DNA of 64,000 nt, from the NCBI RefSeq assembly GCF_024508335.1, contig NZ_CP101988.1, positions 3,224,001-3,288,000 on the forward strand, written 5' to 3'. The notes beneath the pieces are model-generated. The model was given only the letters and a program-made list of their open reading frames with translations. It made no database searches and was not told the DNA's origin. Source of the stretch: Cellulomonas chengniuliangii (lineage in GTDB: Bacteria > Actinomycetota > Actinomycetes > Actinomycetales > Cellulomonadaceae). Each line of letters begins with the position of its first letter. Within the stretch, counting starts at the first letter, position 1. Below, in pieces: positions 22,015 through 29,461 of this stretch. A program made the translations under genes and the position numbers.

Positions 22015-23337
22015 ATGATCCACACGGAGGTTCCGCTGAGCACCGGCCGTCGTCTGCTGCGCTCCCGTGCGGCGCTGTGGACCGCGTTCGTCGTGGTGCA
22101 CGCCTGGGTCGCGTTCGCGGGGACCGCGCTGCAAGGGCGCTCGTTCTTCAACGACGTGGAGCTCTACCGGCAGTGGATGCAGGCGGGCTTCGAGCAGGGC
22201 GCCTGGCCGGTGCTGTCGGGCGACTGGGTGTACCCGGCCGGCGCGCTCGCTCCCATGGCCGTGGCCGCCCTGGTCACCACGACCAGCACCTGGGGCTATC
22301 AGGTGGCCTGGGTGCTCCTGGTCACGGCGCTCGACGGGCTGGCCATCGCGGCGCTGCTGCGGGCCCGCACCGCGGACGGCTCGCCTCCGCCGGTGGACCC
22401 GGTGCGCGGAGCCTGGTGGTGGCTGGCGTTCATCGCCGGCCTGGGGCCGGTGGCGGTCGGCCGACTCGACCCGATCGTGGCGCCAGTGGTGGTCGTCGCA
22501 CTGCTGGTGGCGGCCCGGCGCCCCCGGGTCGCATCGGCGCTGCTGACCGCGGGCGCGTGGATCAAGGTGGCGCCCGGCGCGATCCTGCTGCCGCTGGTCC
22601 TGGCGGTGCGACGGCCGTGGCGCGACGTGGTGCTGCCCGCGGCCCTGGTGTGCGCGGTGGTGGCGGGGGCGGTGGCGCTGGGCGGCGGGCTCGAGCACCT
22701 GACCAGCTTCCTCACCCAACAGGGCTCCCGTGGCCTGCAGATCGAGTCGGTGGGCGCGACCCCGTGGGTGCTCGTCGGGCTGTTCTCCCCCGCGGTGAGC
22801 CGCTACCTCAACGTCGAGCTGATCACCTGGGAGGTCAGCGCCCCCGGGACGGCCCTGGCGGCGGACGCGCTCGGCGCGCTGCTACCGCTCGGGCTGGCCG
22901 CGGCGGTCGTCCTGCTGTGGTGGGCCCACCTGCGCGGCCACCCCGAGAGGCGGTGGGCGAGCTCCGAGGAGTTCGTGCTGCGCGGCGCACTGCTCGTGAC
23001 GACCTTGCTCATCGTGCTCAACAAGGTGGGCTCACCGCAGTTCATCGGGTGGCTCGCGCCGCCCGTCGCCGTGGCGCTCAGTCTGGGACTGCCGCGCTGG
23101 CGACGGGCCGCGTGGTGGGTGCTCGGCCTGGCGGTGCTCACCCAGGTCGTGTACCCGCTGCGCTACAACGACGTGCTGCTGGGCCTGCCACTGGGCACGC
23201 TCGCGCTGGTGGTGCGCAACGTGCTGCTGGTGGTGCTCCTGGCCAGCACGGCGCGCGGCCTCCTGCGCACGGCCCGTCAGCCGCCCGAGCCGGGACCCTT
23301 CCCCGACGCCGCCGACGCGACGAACGCCAACAGGTAG
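22015..23337 (+). CDS. Polytopic glycosyltransferase-like membrane protein (GT87/DUF2029-like)
   Basis: About 440 residues with eight to ten transmembrane helices. An acidic extracytoplasmic loop FFNDVELYRQWMQAG in the first loop carries the conserved Asp expected in C-type polyprenyl-phosphate-sugar transferases. LLTAGAWIKVAPGAILLPL is characteristic of the GT87/mannosyltransferase group. The start is uncertain: ATG 22015 lacks a ribosome-binding site, whereas GGAGG lies 5 nt before an in-frame CTG at 22036. The end overlaps the convergent GH81 gene by 61 bp. It probably adds a sugar to a lipid- or wall-linked glycan outside the cell. Confidence 0.75.
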   Translation: MIHTEVPLSTGRRLLRSRAALWTAFVVVHAWVAFAGTALQGRSFFNDVELYRQWMQAGFEQGAWPVLSGDWVYPAGALAPMAVAALVTTTSTWGYQVAWVLLVTALDGLAIAALLRARTADGSPPPVDPVRGAWWWLAFIAGLGPVAVGRLDPIVAPVVVVALLVAARRPRVASALLTAGAWIKVAPGAILLPLVLAVRRPWRDVVLPAALVCAVVAGAVALGGGLEHLTSFLTQQGSRGLQIESVGATPWVLVGLFSPAVSRYLNVELITWEVSAPGTALAADALGALLPLGLAAAVVLLWWAHLRGHPERRWASSEEFVLRGALLVTTLLIVLNKVGSPQFIGWLAPPVAVALSLGLPRWRRAAWWVLGLAVLTQVVYPLRYNDVLLGLPLGTLALVVRNVLLVVLLASTARGLLRTARQPPEPGPFPDAADATNANR

Positions 23338-25412
23338 GCGCGCGAGCTCCCGTCGTCGATGGCCGTCTCGGAGACCTCCCCGGCCACCTGCCAGGCCTCC
23401 TCGGCGTGTTCCTCGCCGGCCATGGCCAGGTACATCAGCAGGTAGTCCCCGAACTTCACGTCGAACCCGGCGGGCGTCGCCTCGGCCACCTGCGCGGTGA
23501 TCCGATCGGCCCGGGCGGCGGCGTCCGCGTCGCCCTGCACCAGGTAGCCCGCGACCGGGCTCATGGGGATGAGCTGGATGGCGAGCATCGCGGCCGGGTC
23601 AGGGCTGAACCACGTGGCGTAGTCCCGCTTCCCGCCCCAGTTGAGCGCCATCACCTGGTGGTCGAAGCCCTCGTACACCGGGTCGTCCAGATCCAGGGAG
23701 GTCCAGTAGGCGCGGGTCGACGCCGCCTCGGTCGAGGCCAGCCAGGTGGCCTGCACGCCGAGGTCGTCCTGCCCGGACGCGGCCGCCCACAGGCCCAGCC
23801 CGTTCCAGGCGGTCACCGCCTCCGAGCTCGACTCCTGGTTGTTGCCGTCCGCGAACGGCGACGGGCCGGAGGCCCACGCGTGGCCGGCGTAGACGTCGAA
23901 GGCACGCAGCTGCGGGAACCACTCGGTCCCCTCGGCCGCGGCGACGTCCTGCGCGAGCAGGTCCAGCACAGGCGCCAGCTCCGCGGCGAGGGCAGGGTCC
24001 TCCGCGGCAAGCAGTCCGGCCGTGGCCAGGAAGTACCCGTAGTGGAAGTGGTGGTCGTTGAACTCCTCCGACCCGAAGGAGGGGGTGAGGCCGACGACGC
24101 CCCGCGCCTTCTCGTCGTATACGAAGCACCGGGCGTCGCGGCGGGCGCAGCCGTCCGGCTCCGCCCACTCGCGCAGCGCCGTCAGGGTCTTCTCCCGGAG
24201 CGGCGCCACGACGTCCGCGGCGCCGAGCTGGCTGCCCAGGGTCACCAGCGTGGCCGCGCGGTACAGCGACTTGCCCCCGAAGTAGGTGTCGGAGGGGAAC
24301 GGCGGCGTGCTGGCGACATCGGCGGCGATCTGCTCGATGATCGCGGTGCGACGGTCGTCGGGCACGGCGCCCAGGTCCAGCTCGGCGGCCGTCTCCACCA
24401 CCGGCGCCCACGACGTGAGCCGGGATCCCGCGCACAGCTCGAGGACGCCGTAGACGCTCGGGTACGTGCCGAGGTTGCACGCTCCTCTGGCCGGCTGCTC
24501 GCCCTGCCGGTGGTGCGGCATGAGCGCGTGCGCCGTCGGCCCGCCGTCCGCGGTGCGGTACCCGATCGTGGTGCGCGCGATCCCGTCGCCCACGCCGTAC
24601 GTGACCTCCGAGCCCACCACCGGGTCCACGGCCGCGAGCGCCAGGGTCTCGAGGCCGCCGGACGGCAGGTCGTCGGGGACGGGGAACCAGGTGGCGGCCT
24701 GTCCCGCGCTGAGCCGCAGGCTCGTGCTGGCCAGGGCGCCGTTCGGCGCGCTGAGCATCCACTCGGCCCCGCGGGCGGTGCTCGAGGCCAGGCCATCAGA
24801 GGCCGCGGTGAAGGCTGCGCCGAGGGTGAGTGTCGACTCGGCGACGGCGGTGTAGGAGATGAACGGGGAGCCCTGCGCGAGGACGACCCGGCCCAGGACG
24901 CGGTCGGCGTCGTCGAGCAGCTCGATCGTGACGGTGACCGCGTCGTAGGCGCTGACGCGCGCGTGGCTCGCGCCGACGTCGACGCTCACGTCGGGGACGT
25001 GCCCGCCGATGATGAGCCGCTCGCTCGTCTCGGGCTGCGGCAGGCCGATGTCGAAGCCAGACGCGGTCAGGGCGAAGGAGGTCGGCAGTGGGAAGACCGG
25101 CTGCGGCTGCTCGCCGAACACGAGGCCGCTGAACCAGCGGTTGGTGGGCGGCGTGAGGCCGTCGGCCAGGCGCGCCGGGTCGAGCCGCGCGGCGTCGGCG
25201 TGCTGGACGCCGGCAACCAGGGCGGCGGGGTCGACCGTCGGCAGGGTGGCGTCCGGCGGGCCGGGCTGGTCGGAGCCGTCCACGTGCACCCCTCCGTCGA
25301 GGGCGTCGGTGGCGCCGTCCTTCGAGCCGCTGAACACCATGGCGGCGGTCACGACCACGGCACCGGCGGCCGTCACCGCGATCGCCGTCGTGAGCCCACG
25401 GCGGCGGTCCAT
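23277..25412 (-). CDS. Glycoside hydrolase family 81 endo-beta-1,3-glucanase
   Basis: A 711-residue membrane-anchored or secreted enzyme that hydrolyses beta-1,3-glucan (curdlan, laminarin). After an N-terminal hydrophobic helix (LTTAIAVTAAGAVVVTAAMVF) the GH81 hallmarks appear: PTNRWFSGLVFGEQPQPVFP near the start, FNDHHFHYGYFL (catalytic Asp region, about 455), and GNNQESSSEAVTAWNGLGLWA (catalytic Glu residues, about 530). Its ATG shares one base with the stop of the upstream HlyD-like gene (TGATG). Third gene of the GT2-adaptor-glucanase operon, so it probably trims or releases polymer during export, as BcsZ does for cellulose. Confidence 0.9.
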   Translation of the reverse strand: MDRRRGLTTAIAVTAAGAVVVTAAMVFSGSKDGATDALDGGVHVDGSDQPGPPDATLPTVDPAALVAGVQHADAARLDPARLADGLTPPTNRWFSGLVFGEQPQPVFPLPTSFALTASGFDIGLPQPETSERLIIGGHVPDVSVDVGASHARVSAYDAVTVTIELLDDADRVLGRVVLAQGSPFISYTAVAESTLTLGAAFTAASDGLASSTARGAEWMLSAPNGALASTSLRLSAGQAATWFPVPDDLPSGGLETLALAAVDPVVGSEVTYGVGDGIARTTIGYRTADGGPTAHALMPHHRQGEQPARGACNLGTYPSVYGVLELCAGSRLTSWAPVVETAAELDLGAVPDDRRTAIIEQIAADVASTPPFPSDTYFGGKSLYRAATLVTLGSQLGAADVVAPLREKTLTALREWAEPDGCARRDARCFVYDEKARGVVGLTPSFGSEEFNDHHFHYGYFLATAGLLAAEDPALAAELAPVLDLLAQDVAAAEGTEWFPQLRAFDVYAGHAWASGPSPFADGNNQESSSEAVTAWNGLGLWAAASGQDDLGVQATWLASTEAASTRAYWTSLDLDDPVYEGFDHQVMALNWGGKRDYATWFSPDPAAMLAIQLIPMSPVAGYLVQGDADAAARADRITAQVAEATPAGFDVKFGDYLLMYLAMAGEEHAEEAWQVAGEVSETAIDDGSSRAYLLAFVASAASGKGPGSGG

Positions 25413-26143
25413 CACAGGCCCACCTCGCGCAGGTACTCCTTGACGGCCTCGACGGCCTGGGTGACCACGCCGTCGTTGCGCAGCGCGAGTTCCGCGGTGA
25501 CGGGGGTGCCTGCGGCGACCAGCCCGTTCGCGTCGCCCTTGACGAGCTCGTCGCTGCGCACCTTGACCACTGCCTGCGCCTGGCTCGCGACGGTCTGCAC
25601 GGAGACCTCGTCCACGTGCCCGGCGATGCGCTGCTGGTTGGGCAGGATGATGGTGACCACGGCCGAGTCCTCGACGCGGGCGTAGTCCTTGGCGGTCAGC
25701 GTGTACTCGGCCTGCACGTAGAGGCTGTCGGCCTTCTCCACGACGGCCAGGTCGCCGATGGCCTCGACGAAGGTGCCCCGCTCGGCCTTGAGGCTCACGA
25801 TCGTGCCGGGCCCGGTGGCCTTGACCACCAGCCGGCCCTCCGCGTCGACGGCGCTCGCCGCCGTCTCGGTGGGCGCGAAGCCGATCTCGGTGTCGTGCCG
25901 CAGGGCCGCGCTGTCGATGACGAACAGCGCGTCGCCCTCCGCGACGACGTCGCCAGGCTCCACGAGCTGGTCGACGACCAGCCCGGCGTATGGGGAGCCG
26001 ACGTGGTAGGTCAGAGCGGCGATCTGCGCGGACGAGCTGCCTGCCCGGCCCTTGCGCTCGTTGAGCTGGTAGGTGAACGCCCCGGTCAGGGCCACGACGA
26101 CGACGAGCCCGAGGGTCAGGCGTAGGCGGTTGCTCCAGGTCAT
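25412..26143 (-). CDS. HlyD/biotinyl-lipoyl-like adaptor protein
   Basis: A 243-residue single-pass membrane protein. The N-terminal helix is LRLTLGLVVVVALTGAFTY. A barrel-sandwich hybrid hairpin follows (VGSPYAGLVVDQLVEPGDVVAEGDALFVID and later KATGPGTIVSLKAERGTFVEAIGDLAVVE), then a beta-barrel segment (VTIILPNQQRIAGHVDEV). This is membrane-fusion/adaptor architecture. The ATG overlaps the GT2 stop (ATGA), and its stop overlaps the GH81 start. Between a polysaccharide synthase and a glucanase, it most likely guides nascent polymer across the envelope or binds the synthase. Confidence 0.82.
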   Translation of the reverse strand: MTWSNRLRLTLGLVVVVALTGAFTYQLNERKGRAGSSSAQIAALTYHVGSPYAGLVVDQLVEPGDVVAEGDALFVIDSAALRHDTEIGFAPTETAASAVDAEGRLVVKATGPGTIVSLKAERGTFVEAIGDLAVVEKADSLYVQAEYTLTAKDYARVEDSAVVTIILPNQQRIAGHVDEVSVQTVASQAQAVVKVRSDELVKGDANGLVAAGTPVTAELALRNDGVVTQAVEAVKEYLREVGL

Positions 26144-27798
26144 GCGGCACCTCCGGAGGTCAGAACGGCGTCCCGGCGCGACTGGCGCTGCTCACGCGCG
26201 GCGGTCACGACGAAGGCGCCGAGGATCAGGGTGTTGGTGACGTTCCACGCGAGGGCCAGCGAGAGGGACCCGTTGCCGAAGTCCTTCCACGCGCCCACCA
26301 CGGACGTCAGCAGCAGGAACACGAAGAACAGCACCTGCGGCATCATGAAGTTGAACGGGGAGGCGGCCCGGCCCAGGCTGCCGGTGACGTGCCACTGCTG
26401 CTCGCGGCGGAAGAACGCGTTGACGAGGGCGCGGACGTAGATCGGGAACGACACTGTGGCCAGCATCAGCGTCTCCCAGCGGAACGACCCGAGCGTGTAG
26501 AACGCCACCACGATCTGCATGACGTAGAAGCCCGCGTAGGCCAGCGCCCAGGTGAGCGGCGACATGTGCAGCTGCATGGGGGTCAGGCCGAAGTACACCT
26601 GCAGCGGCGGCACGAGCAGCAGCAGCAGGGGCGCGATGCCCGTCAGGTAGTGCGTGGACGTGACCCAGTACTGCAGCCGCTGGTCGAGGTTGAGGTTGCG
26701 CTTCTTGGACAGCGGGTTGTGGGTGAACATGATCTCGAACCCACCGGTCGCCCAGCGCAGCTGCTGCTTGGTGTAGGCCTCGATCGTCTCGGGGGTGTCC
26801 CCCACGGCGAGCGCCATCGGGATGTAGATCGAGCGCCAGCCCGCCTCGTGCAGCCGCAGCGACGTCCACACGTCCTCCGACTTGGAGTCCGAGTACATGC
26901 CGCCCACGTCGAGGATGGCGGTGCGCCGGAAGATGACGTTGGTGCCGACGCAGAACGCCGAGTTGAACTTGTTCCGGCCCGGCTGGATGTACCGGTAGAA
27001 GACGGCCTGCATGTACCCGGCGCCGCGGGAGATGAGGTTGTGCAGGTTGCCGTAGGTCTGCGGGGTCTGCACGAACGCGACGTCCGCCGTCGCGAAGAAC
27101 GGCACGGTCTCGTGCAGGAACTCCGGCTCGGGCACGAAGTCGGCGTCGAAGATGACGAAGAACTCGCCGCGCGTGATGGTCAGCGCGTGGTTGACGTTCC
27201 CGGCCTTGGCGCCGTTCTTGCTGAGCCGGCGCACGTACCGGGCGCCGAGCTCGGCGGCGAGGTCGCGCACCTCGTCGGAGCGGCCGTCGTCGAGCACCCA
27301 GGTGATGTGCTCGCCGTGCATGGCCAGTGCCGCGGTGACGGTGCGGCGGATGGTGGCCAGGTCCTCGCCGTAGGTGGTGATGAACACGTCGATGCCCACG
27401 GGGCGCCCGTTGAGGTGCATCGTCCATTGGTTCGGCGTGGACTCGGCGCCGGTCCGCAGGATGCGCGCGGTGTCGTACAGCGAGTCCTGGGCGTGGTGGA
27501 AGGCGAAGCCGCGGGGGTTGTGCCCGCTGGACAGCATCGTCCAGAGCGACAGCAGCGCGTGGGTGACCAGGACCGCCTCGGCGAGCATGACCATCGACCA
27601 GGGCAGCCAGTCACCGCGGTTGGCGGGGTTGAGCAGGAAGTACGCGTAGAGGATGACCCCCGCGCACGCCATTGCCACCAGCAGCATGAACGACGGCGAG
27701 TGGGCGGCCTCGTTCTCCGGCGTGCGGACGGGACGGCTCTGCGGCACGTCGGTGGCGCGCGGCTCTGTCAGGAGCCGGTCGAACGTCGTTGCTGCCAT
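26140..27798 (-). CDS. Processive beta-glycan synthase, GT2 (curdlan/cellulose synthase-like)
   Basis: A 552-residue membrane glycosyltransferase. Two N-terminal helices are followed by the GT-A domain: DVFITTYGED (donor site), VLDDGRSDEV, FDADFVPEPEF (DxD), SEDVWTSLRLH (TED-like catalytic base) and KQQLRWATGG (QxxRW). These are all marks of processive beta-glycan synthases. Four to six C-terminal helices form the channel. No PilZ domain is present, unlike cellulose synthase BcsA. Start ATG 27798 has GGGGAG upstream. Partnership with a beta-1,3-specific GH81 favours curdlan (beta-1,3-glucan) over cellulose; Cellulomonas flavigena is a known curdlan producer. Product assignment is inference. 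Confidence 0.88.
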   Translation of the reverse strand: MAATTFDRLLTEPRATDVPQSRPVRTPENEAAHSPSFMLLVAMACAGVILYAYFLLNPANRGDWLPWSMVMLAEAVLVTHALLSLWTMLSSGHNPRGFAFHHAQDSLYDTARILRTGAESTPNQWTMHLNGRPVGIDVFITTYGEDLATIRRTVTAALAMHGEHITWVLDDGRSDEVRDLAAELGARYVRRLSKNGAKAGNVNHALTITRGEFFVIFDADFVPEPEFLHETVPFFATADVAFVQTPQTYGNLHNLISRGAGYMQAVFYRYIQPGRNKFNSAFCVGTNVIFRRTAILDVGGMYSDSKSEDVWTSLRLHEAGWRSIYIPMALAVGDTPETIEAYTKQQLRWATGGFEIMFTHNPLSKKRNLNLDQRLQYWVTSTHYLTGIAPLLLLLVPPLQVYFGLTPMQLHMSPLTWALAYAGFYVMQIVVAFYTLGSFRWETLMLATVSFPIYVRALVNAFFRREQQWHVTGSLGRAASPFNFMMPQVLFFVFLLLTSVVGAWKDFGNGSLSLALAWNVTNTLILGAFVVTAAREQRQSRRDAVLTSGGAA

Positions 27799-27801
27799 GT
27801 G

Positions 27802-27895
27802 GTCTCCCCACGTCGGGCCGATGCGGAGGCGGCGGGTCAGGGACCCGTCACCGAGTGCGGCGGCGACGTTGGCGACCGAGGTCACCTGGGGAGAC
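27802..27895 (-). promoter_or_regulatory. Leader able to sequester the GT2 ribosome-binding site
   Basis: The ribosome-binding sequence TGGGGAGAC (27810-27802, minus strand) has a perfect 9-nt complement, GTCTCCCCA, in the same leader (27895-27887). A 6-bp hairpin CGGGTC-AGG-GACCCG (27833-27847) lies between them. The distal arm falls inside the last codons of a 15-codon upstream reading frame. Translation of that frame would free the ribosome-binding site. Confidence 0.5.
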
Positions 27896-27929
27896 AGCGC
27901 CCTGTGCTTGCGGCACAAATGCGACACAT
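27882..27929 (-). CDS. Putative leader peptide, 15 codons, cysteine-rich
   Basis: ATG at 27929 to TGA at 27882 encodes MCRICAASTGRCLPR, preceded by AGGGG. It lies in the 5' leader of the GT2 operon, and its last codons contain the anti-ribosome-binding-site arm GTCTCCCCA. Three cysteines in fifteen codons may be chance. Translation is unproven. Confidence 0.3.
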   Translation of the reverse strand: MCRICAASTGRCLPR

Positions 27930-27951
27930 CGCCCCTGGTGGGTACAGACAG

Positions 27952-27979
27952 AACGTAACAGCGATGGGCGACTTGTCTA
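27952..27979 (-). promoter_or_regulatory. Promoter of the GT2-adaptor-GH81 operon
   Basis: On the minus strand: -35 TAGACA (27979-27974), 16-bp spacer, -10 TACGTT (27957-27952). It predicts a transcript beginning near 27945 with a leader of about 147 nt. Between this and 28163 I see no other gene. Confidence 0.5.
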
Positions 27980-28163
27980 GTCCTGCACGGTATGCCTCAC
28001 ACGTGCGGCGGCGCGGCCAAGCCGGTGACGCGGGGTGAAATCAGCGGCGTCTTCGCAGGTCACAGGCCCACAAGCCGGACATCGCCCCTGATCTGCAGTC
28101 ATCCCATGAGAATCTTGGCATTCGAGACCTACCAGGCGGTCGAGGTCTGCGCGGGCGCAGACG

Positions 28164-28199
28164 ACGCAGCCCTCCCCGGCTCGCCAGGAAGGGCTGCGT
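28164..28199 (-). terminator. Terminator of the LLM oxidoreductase gene
   Basis: ACGCAGCCCT - 16 nt - AGGGCTGCGT: a perfect 10-bp stem, 16 bp past the stop codon at 28216. Confidence 0.7.
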
Positions 28200-28215
28200 T
28201 CACACCGCGGAGAGG

Positions 28216-29163
28216 TCAGCCGAGCTGGGGCAGCACCTCGTGCGCGATGAGCTCGAGCTGGTCGAGGTCGTGCAGGTCCAGGACCTGGAAGTACACGCGC
28301 GAGACGCCCAGTTCTGCGAGCGCCCCGATCCGGTCCACGACGGCGGACGGGGTGCCCGCCAGGCCCACCGAGCGGACCTCGATCGGGTCACGGCCGATCG
28401 CCGCCGCCCGGCGGTCGACCTCCGCGTCGTCACGCCCGACGCACGACACCAGGGCCACCGACATCACGAGCGAGGCCGGGTCCCGGCCGATGTCGCGGCA
28501 CGCCGCGCGCACCCGCTCGAGCTTGGGCTCGACGTCCGCCAGCTCCGGGAACGCCAGGTTGAACTCGGCCGCGTACCGGGCCGCCATGGCCGGGGTGCGC
28601 TTGGGCCCGTGGCCGCCAACGATGATCGGCACCCCCGCGCGCGCCGGGTCGAGCGGGGAGGCCTGGACCGGCTTCGGCAGCGCCGGCGAGTCGGTGAGCG
28701 TGTAGTGCTGCCCAGCGTGGGAGTACCGCTCGCCCACCGGCGTCCCCCACAGCCCAGTGACGACCTCGAGCTGCTCCTCGAGCCGCCCGATCCGCTTCTC
28801 CGGGTACGGGATGCCGTACGCGGTGTGCTCGGCCTCGAACCAGCCGGCGCCGAGGCCCAGCTCCACGCGCCCGCCCGACATCTCGTCGACCTGCGCCACC
28901 TGGATGGCCAGGATGCCCGGCGGCCGGAAGGTGACCGGCGAGACGAGGGTGCCGAGCCGGATCCGCCGGGTGTCCCGCGCGAGGCCGGCCAGCGTCGTCC
29001 ACGCGTCGGTGGGGCCGGGCAGGCCGTCGCCCTCCCCCATCCGCAGGTAGTGGTCGGAGCGGAAGAAGCCGTCGAAGCCGAGGTCCTCGGTGGCGGTGGC
29101 GACGGCCAGCAGGTCCGCGTAGGACGCGCCCTGCTGCGGTTCGGTGAAGATTCTGACGTCCAT
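28216..29163 (-). CDS. LLM-class (F420-dependent type) oxidoreductase
   Basis: A 315-residue luciferase-like TIM-barrel flavin or deazaflavin enzyme. Marks: FTEPQQGASYADLLAVATATEDLGFDGFFRSDHY, RLGTLVSPVTFRPPGILA, GRVELGLGAGWFEAEHTAYG and PIIVGGHGPKRTPAMAARYA, matching actinobacterial F420-dependent LLM proteins. Whether it uses F420 or FMN cannot be proven here, though the actinobacterial context and the deazaflavin nitroreductase at 50144 favour F420. Substrate unknown. Monocistronic, ended by the hairpin at 28164. Confidence 0.87.
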   Translation of the reverse strand: MDVRIFTEPQQGASYADLLAVATATEDLGFDGFFRSDHYLRMGEGDGLPGPTDAWTTLAGLARDTRRIRLGTLVSPVTFRPPGILAIQVAQVDEMSGGRVELGLGAGWFEAEHTAYGIPYPEKRIGRLEEQLEVVTGLWGTPVGERYSHAGQHYTLTDSPALPKPVQASPLDPARAGVPIIVGGHGPKRTPAMAARYAAEFNLAFPELADVEPKLERVRAACRDIGRDPASLVMSVALVSCVGRDDAEVDRRAAAIGRDPIEVRSVGLAGTPSAVVDRIGALAELGVSRVYFQVLDLHDLDQLELIAHEVLPQLG

Positions 29164-29235
29164 GCTCGTAACCCTGCCATCTCCCGCCGGGCGACCGCCG
29201 ACCGGGCACGCGAGGGGTCCGTCACGTCCGACGGG

Positions 29236-29241
29236 TAGCGT
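29236..29241 (+). promoter_or_regulatory. -10 element of a leaderless transcript
   Basis: TAGCGT ends exactly 7 nt before the GTG at 29249. Confidence 0.5.
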
Positions 29242-29248
29242 GCGCCGG

Positions 29249-29419
29249 GTGAGATCGATCCGATGGGCCAGCCTGGCGACGGTCGCGGGCTGCGGGCTGG
29301 TGCTGGTGGTCTGCGCGGTGGCCGCGCTGCGCGGGCGGCCGTGGGCGTGGGCCCCCGGGCTGGTGGCGGCGGCTGTCGGCCTGCGGGAGCTGCGGGCTCT
29401 CCAACGCGGCCTGCGCTGA
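29249..29419 (+). CDS. Small two-helix membrane protein
   Basis: A 56-residue protein from the GTG at 29249. It has two hydrophobic stretches (SLATVAGCGLVLVVCAVAAL and PWAWAPGLVAAAVGL) and a basic end. The leaderless -10 exactly 7 nt upstream supports this start. Function unknown. It lies just upstream of the alarmone synthetase gene, which has its own -10 hexamer. Confidence 0.55.
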   Translation: MRSIRWASLATVAGCGLVLVVCAVAALRGRPWAWAPGLVAAAVGLRELRALQRGLR

Positions 29420-29449
29420 GGGTCCCACCGGCCGTCCAGGCTGCGGGAC

Positions 29450-29455
29450 TACGCT
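29450..29455 (+). promoter_or_regulatory. -10 element of a leaderless transcript (alarmone synthetase)
   Basis: TACGCT lies 6 nt before the GTG at 29462; no Shine-Dalgarno sequence is present. Confidence 0.5.
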
Positions 29456-29461
29456 CGCCGG

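Noticed and set aside
22005-25685. A 1226-codon plus-strand frame across the GT87-like and GH81 genes
   Set aside because: It is out of frame with the first and antisense to the second, with no domain content.
27799-27945. A cyclic-di-GMP riboswitch in the glucan synthase leader
   Set aside because: The conserved GEMM core elements are absent. Only SD sequestration and a small hairpin are supported.
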